Below, in pieces: positions 5,980 through 8,020 of a DNA stretch of 8,020 nucleotides. Where the stretch lies: the NCBI GenBank assembly GCA_964469505.1, contig CAYXZO010000082.1, positions 1 through 8,020 of the forward strand, given 5' to 3'. Origin of the DNA: CAYXZO01 sp964469505 (lineage in GTDB: Bacteria > Fidelibacterota > UBA8477 > JABMPR01). The position numbers and the translations under genes were made by a program. The notes under the pieces were generated by a model. That model did not search any database. It was not told the origin of the DNA and was given only the letters and a program-made list of their open reading frames with translations. The stretch's first letter is position 1. Each line of letters opens with the position of its first letter.

Positions 5980-8020
5980 TTTGGTTCAAATCGTTGATAA
6001 TTTCCCGCAATCCATCTTCGCCGAAGAGCCGTACCCCTTTCTCGGCGGCATTCTGGATGGAGAGGGGCGGATTGAACAGATCGTCCAGTTTTATGCTGCC
6101 CTGGGCCAGGCCCCGATTTTTAAGCAAAGTAAGGTATTCCGCTTGTTCGGGCGTGAAGGAGCGGGCCACCAGCCAGGCCTGGAAATTTTCAGCCAGTTCC
6201 TGCTCCCGGCTCTTCAATTTCAGGGTACCCAGTGCTGCCCGGATAAAATCGATGAGATTGCCCCCCGGACGACCGTAGGCCCGTCTTAAATTCTCTTCGT
6301 TGAAATACATCTCCGGTCGGTTGAGCATAGCCGCTAGAGTCTCTTCTTCCGCCGGGGTTAAATGCTCCCCTTTACGGATTTTCCTGATTATGGGATCATC
6401 TTTGAGGGTGCTCTGGATAGTGCGTTCCCAGTTGGTGACATATTCGCGTTTGTCAATACGCTCCCCGTCAGGTCCCACCTCAACGTAAGTGACGGCTTTC
6501 AACCATTCATCCTGGAGGCCCAGCTCGACTAATTCCCGTCGTTCCCGCGGCGGTTTTCTTTCCTTACTGGGAGCGCTGCCTCCACCATAACCAGAGAAAG
6601 GATCGGTGTCACTATCGTTGAAATACTCATGGTTACCGAAAAAGTCGTAGATAACGAATTTGCGTTTATCGATGTGGGGCGCGGTGCGGGTGCCCCGGCC
6701 GCGCATTTGCTGATAAAGAATGGGACTCCGTACCCGGCGGCACATGACCAGATGTAATACTTCCCGGCAGTCGAAGCCGGTGTCCAACATGCCCACGCTC
6801 ACCGCTACCTGGGGGTATTCTTCCCATTTGAAGCGGCGGATTAGTTCGTCAGCGTTGGGTACGTCACTGGTGATTACCTGAGCGTACTGGCCTTTATGCT
6901 CGGGGTGTAGTTCGTTTAAGTAAGAAGCCAGGCGCGCCGCGTGGTGCTTGGTGATTGCAAAGACGATGGTTTTGCCCGGAGGAGTCTTCTGCCCCGGCGC
7001 CAATTCTTTATAATTCTCCCAGGCCAGCCGGTCGAATTCCGCCATCATCTTACGGTTGGTGTCTTCATTAGTCCATTTGCGTTCAAACTCCGCCGGGTCG
7101 TAAGTTTCGTCATCAACTTCGGCGCCTTCTGCCAGAATTACCGTAATCCCTTCGGCGAATTTATAGGGCGTTAAATAACCGTCTTTGATGGCGTCCAGGA
7201 TGTGATAGGCAAAGTCGGGTTGGTTGTCGGGACACTGGTAGAATTGAAAAGTATTGCGCTCGATGTATGGAGAAGGGGTGGCGGTGAGGCCAATATGTAA
7301 CGCGTCGAAGTGGGTTAAGGCCGTTTGCCAGGCGCCGTAGATGGAACGGTGACATTCGTCAGCCACCACCACGTCGAAATAACCACTGGTGTATTCGTGA
7401 TAACGGCTGATCATAGTTTGCAACAAGCATACGGTTATCTGTTGTTCCTGCCGGGCTATTCCAGGCCGCAGCCAGTAACTGCTGTATTGACTCAGCAAAT
7501 CCTGGATGGCTTCTAGGGCCTGTTTGGCCAGTTGTTCTCGATCCACCAGAAAAAGCACCCGTTCGATGCGTCGGGCTTCGAACAGGCGTTTCAGGTACAG
7601 GCAGATCAGGTCCGTTTTACCGGTACCAGTAGGCAATTCCAGTAGAAACCGGCGTTTACCCAGTTCCAAAGCTTGATCGATGGCTCGCATTGCCTGCTGC
7701 TGATAAGGGCGCACTCGCCGGTTTTCTCCTTGGCGCAAGTAGAAGTCGGGAATGGGAATAGTTGCCAGCGGCTTCTTTTCTTGCCGCATAATGACCAGCC
7801 GTTCCAGATCGCGCTGAGAGTAGAAAGAATTTACCAGGCGTGCGTCGGAATCTTCCAGATCCCAGAAGTAGATGAGTTCACCGTTGGTGAGGAAAATAAA
7901 CGGCGCCCCTAACGCTTTAGCGTAGGGTAGGGCTTGTTCCCGTGCGGCGTAAGGCTGGATAGCTGACCGTTTGGCCTCTATGACCGCAAGGGGGCGTCCC
8001 CGTTGGTCGTAAAGCACATA
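5963..8020 (-). CDS. hsdR: Type I restriction enzyme subunit R (translocase/endonuclease), 5' end cut by window edge
   Basis: Motor and nuclease subunit of a Type I R-M complex: it joins HsdM2HsdS, translocates DNA using ATP and cuts unmethylated DNA. The frame is open to the window edge (last codon TAT), so the GTG at 8015-8017 is internal, not a start. Numbering from that GTG, the ExK half of the PD-(D/E)XK site is AVIEAKR (E14, K16); the partner Asp must lie just upstream, outside the window. Helicase motifs follow: Walker A LPTGTGKTDL (128-137), DECH (220-223), GLTATP (243-248), motif V region VGMLDTGFDC (408-417) and motif VI QQMRGRGTRT (436-445). The segment after about 500 fits the EcoEI-type HsdR C-terminal domain and ends normally in a ...LNQTVFAS tail. 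Roughly 50-100 N-terminal residues are probably missing. No frameshift or lost motif is seen, so the visible part looks functional. Confidence 0.96.
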   Translation of the reverse strand, partial: YVLYDQRGRPLAVIEAKRSAIQPYAAREQALPYAKALGAPFIFLTNGELIYFWDLEDSDARLVNSFYSQRDLERLVIMRQEKKPLATIPIPDFYLRQGENRRVRPYQQQAMRAIDQALELGKRRFLLELPTGTGKTDLICLYLKRLFEARRIERVLFLVDREQLAKQALEAIQDLLSQYSSYWLRPGIARQEQQITVCLLQTMISRYHEYTSGYFDVVVADECHRSIYGAWQTALTHFDALHIGLTATPSPYIERNTFQFYQCPDNQPDFAYHILDAIKDGYLTPYKFAEGITVILAEGAEVDDETYDPAEFERKWTNEDTNRKMMAEFDRLAWENYKELAPGQKTPPGKTIVFAITKHHAARLASYLNELHPEHKGQYAQVITSDVPNADELIRRFKWEEYPQVAVSVGMLDTGFDCREVLHLVMCRRVRSPILYQQMRGRGTRTAPHIDKRKFVIYDFFGNHEYFNDSDTDPFSGYGGGSAPSKERKPPRERRELVELGLQDEWLKAVTYVEVGPDGERIDKREYVTNWERTIQSTLKDDPIIRKIRKGEHLTPAEEETLAAMLNRPEMYFNEENLRRAYGRPGGNLIDFIRAALGTLKLKSREQELAENFQAWLVARSFTPEQAEYLTLLKNRGLAQGSIKLDDLFNPPLSIQNAAEKGVRLFGEDGLREIINDLNQTVFAS

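Noticed and set aside
5850..6278. 142-codon plus-strand ORF opposite hsdR and the hsdR-hsdM gap
   Set aside because: It is antisense to well-supported hsdR coding sequence with clear family motifs. It is a shadow frame, as are the other plus-strand ORFs across hsdR and hsdM.
8015..8017. GTG as the hsdR start codon
   Set aside because: It lies inside the nuclease-domain strand just before the EAK motif, and the frame continues open to the window edge, so the true start lies outside.

Overview
The window holds the back part of one Type I restriction-modification (R-M) operon. Every gene I can support lies on the minus strand, so transcription runs from high to low coordinates: hsdR (5' end beyond the window edge), a 42-codon small ORF, hsdM, a truncated DUF1016 gene, a full-length DUF1016/YhcG-type PD-(D/E)XK nuclease gene, hsdS, and an AT-rich gene of unknown family with a HEPN-like motif.

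The organism is bacterial. The style of the HsdR/HsdM/HsdS and DUF1016 proteins, strong purine-rich ribosome binding sites and the mixed base composition would fit a clostridial (Firmicutes) anaerobe. This is an impression, because no rRNA, tRNA or housekeeping gene is present to fix the lineage.

Layout: 5963-8020 encodes the restriction/translocase subunit, with a PD-(D/E)XK nuclease end and a superfamily 2 helicase core. The 127-bp gap before hsdM is almost exactly filled by a small ORF (5838-5966). Its ATG overlaps the hsdR stop, and its stop lies 2 nt before the hsdM ATG. An mRNA hairpin places the hsdR-stop/small-ORF-start junction in its loop. hsdM (4105-5835) is an N6-adenine methyltransferase. 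Two DUF1016 paralogues follow. The first (3417-4052) keeps only the N-terminal domain. The second (2184-3323) is complete and carries two in-frame copies of a long palindrome. hsdS (994-2187) overlaps the nuclease gene by an ATGA and has two target-recognition domains that are more AT-rich than its conserved segments. Base composition drops sharply after hsdS. The last gene (96-854) has its own good ribosome binding site. Positions 1-95 are AT-rich and hold nothing I can support.

How the genes should work together: HsdM2HsdS methylates a bipartite DNA site read by HsdS, and HsdR2 joins to translocate and cleave unmethylated DNA. The DUF1016 nuclease is translated in tight coupling with HsdS, so it is probably an accessory nuclease or modulator of the system. 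The terminal gene, if it is a HEPN ribonuclease, could be a second-line effector comparable in position to PrrC beside EcoprrI. That role is inference only.
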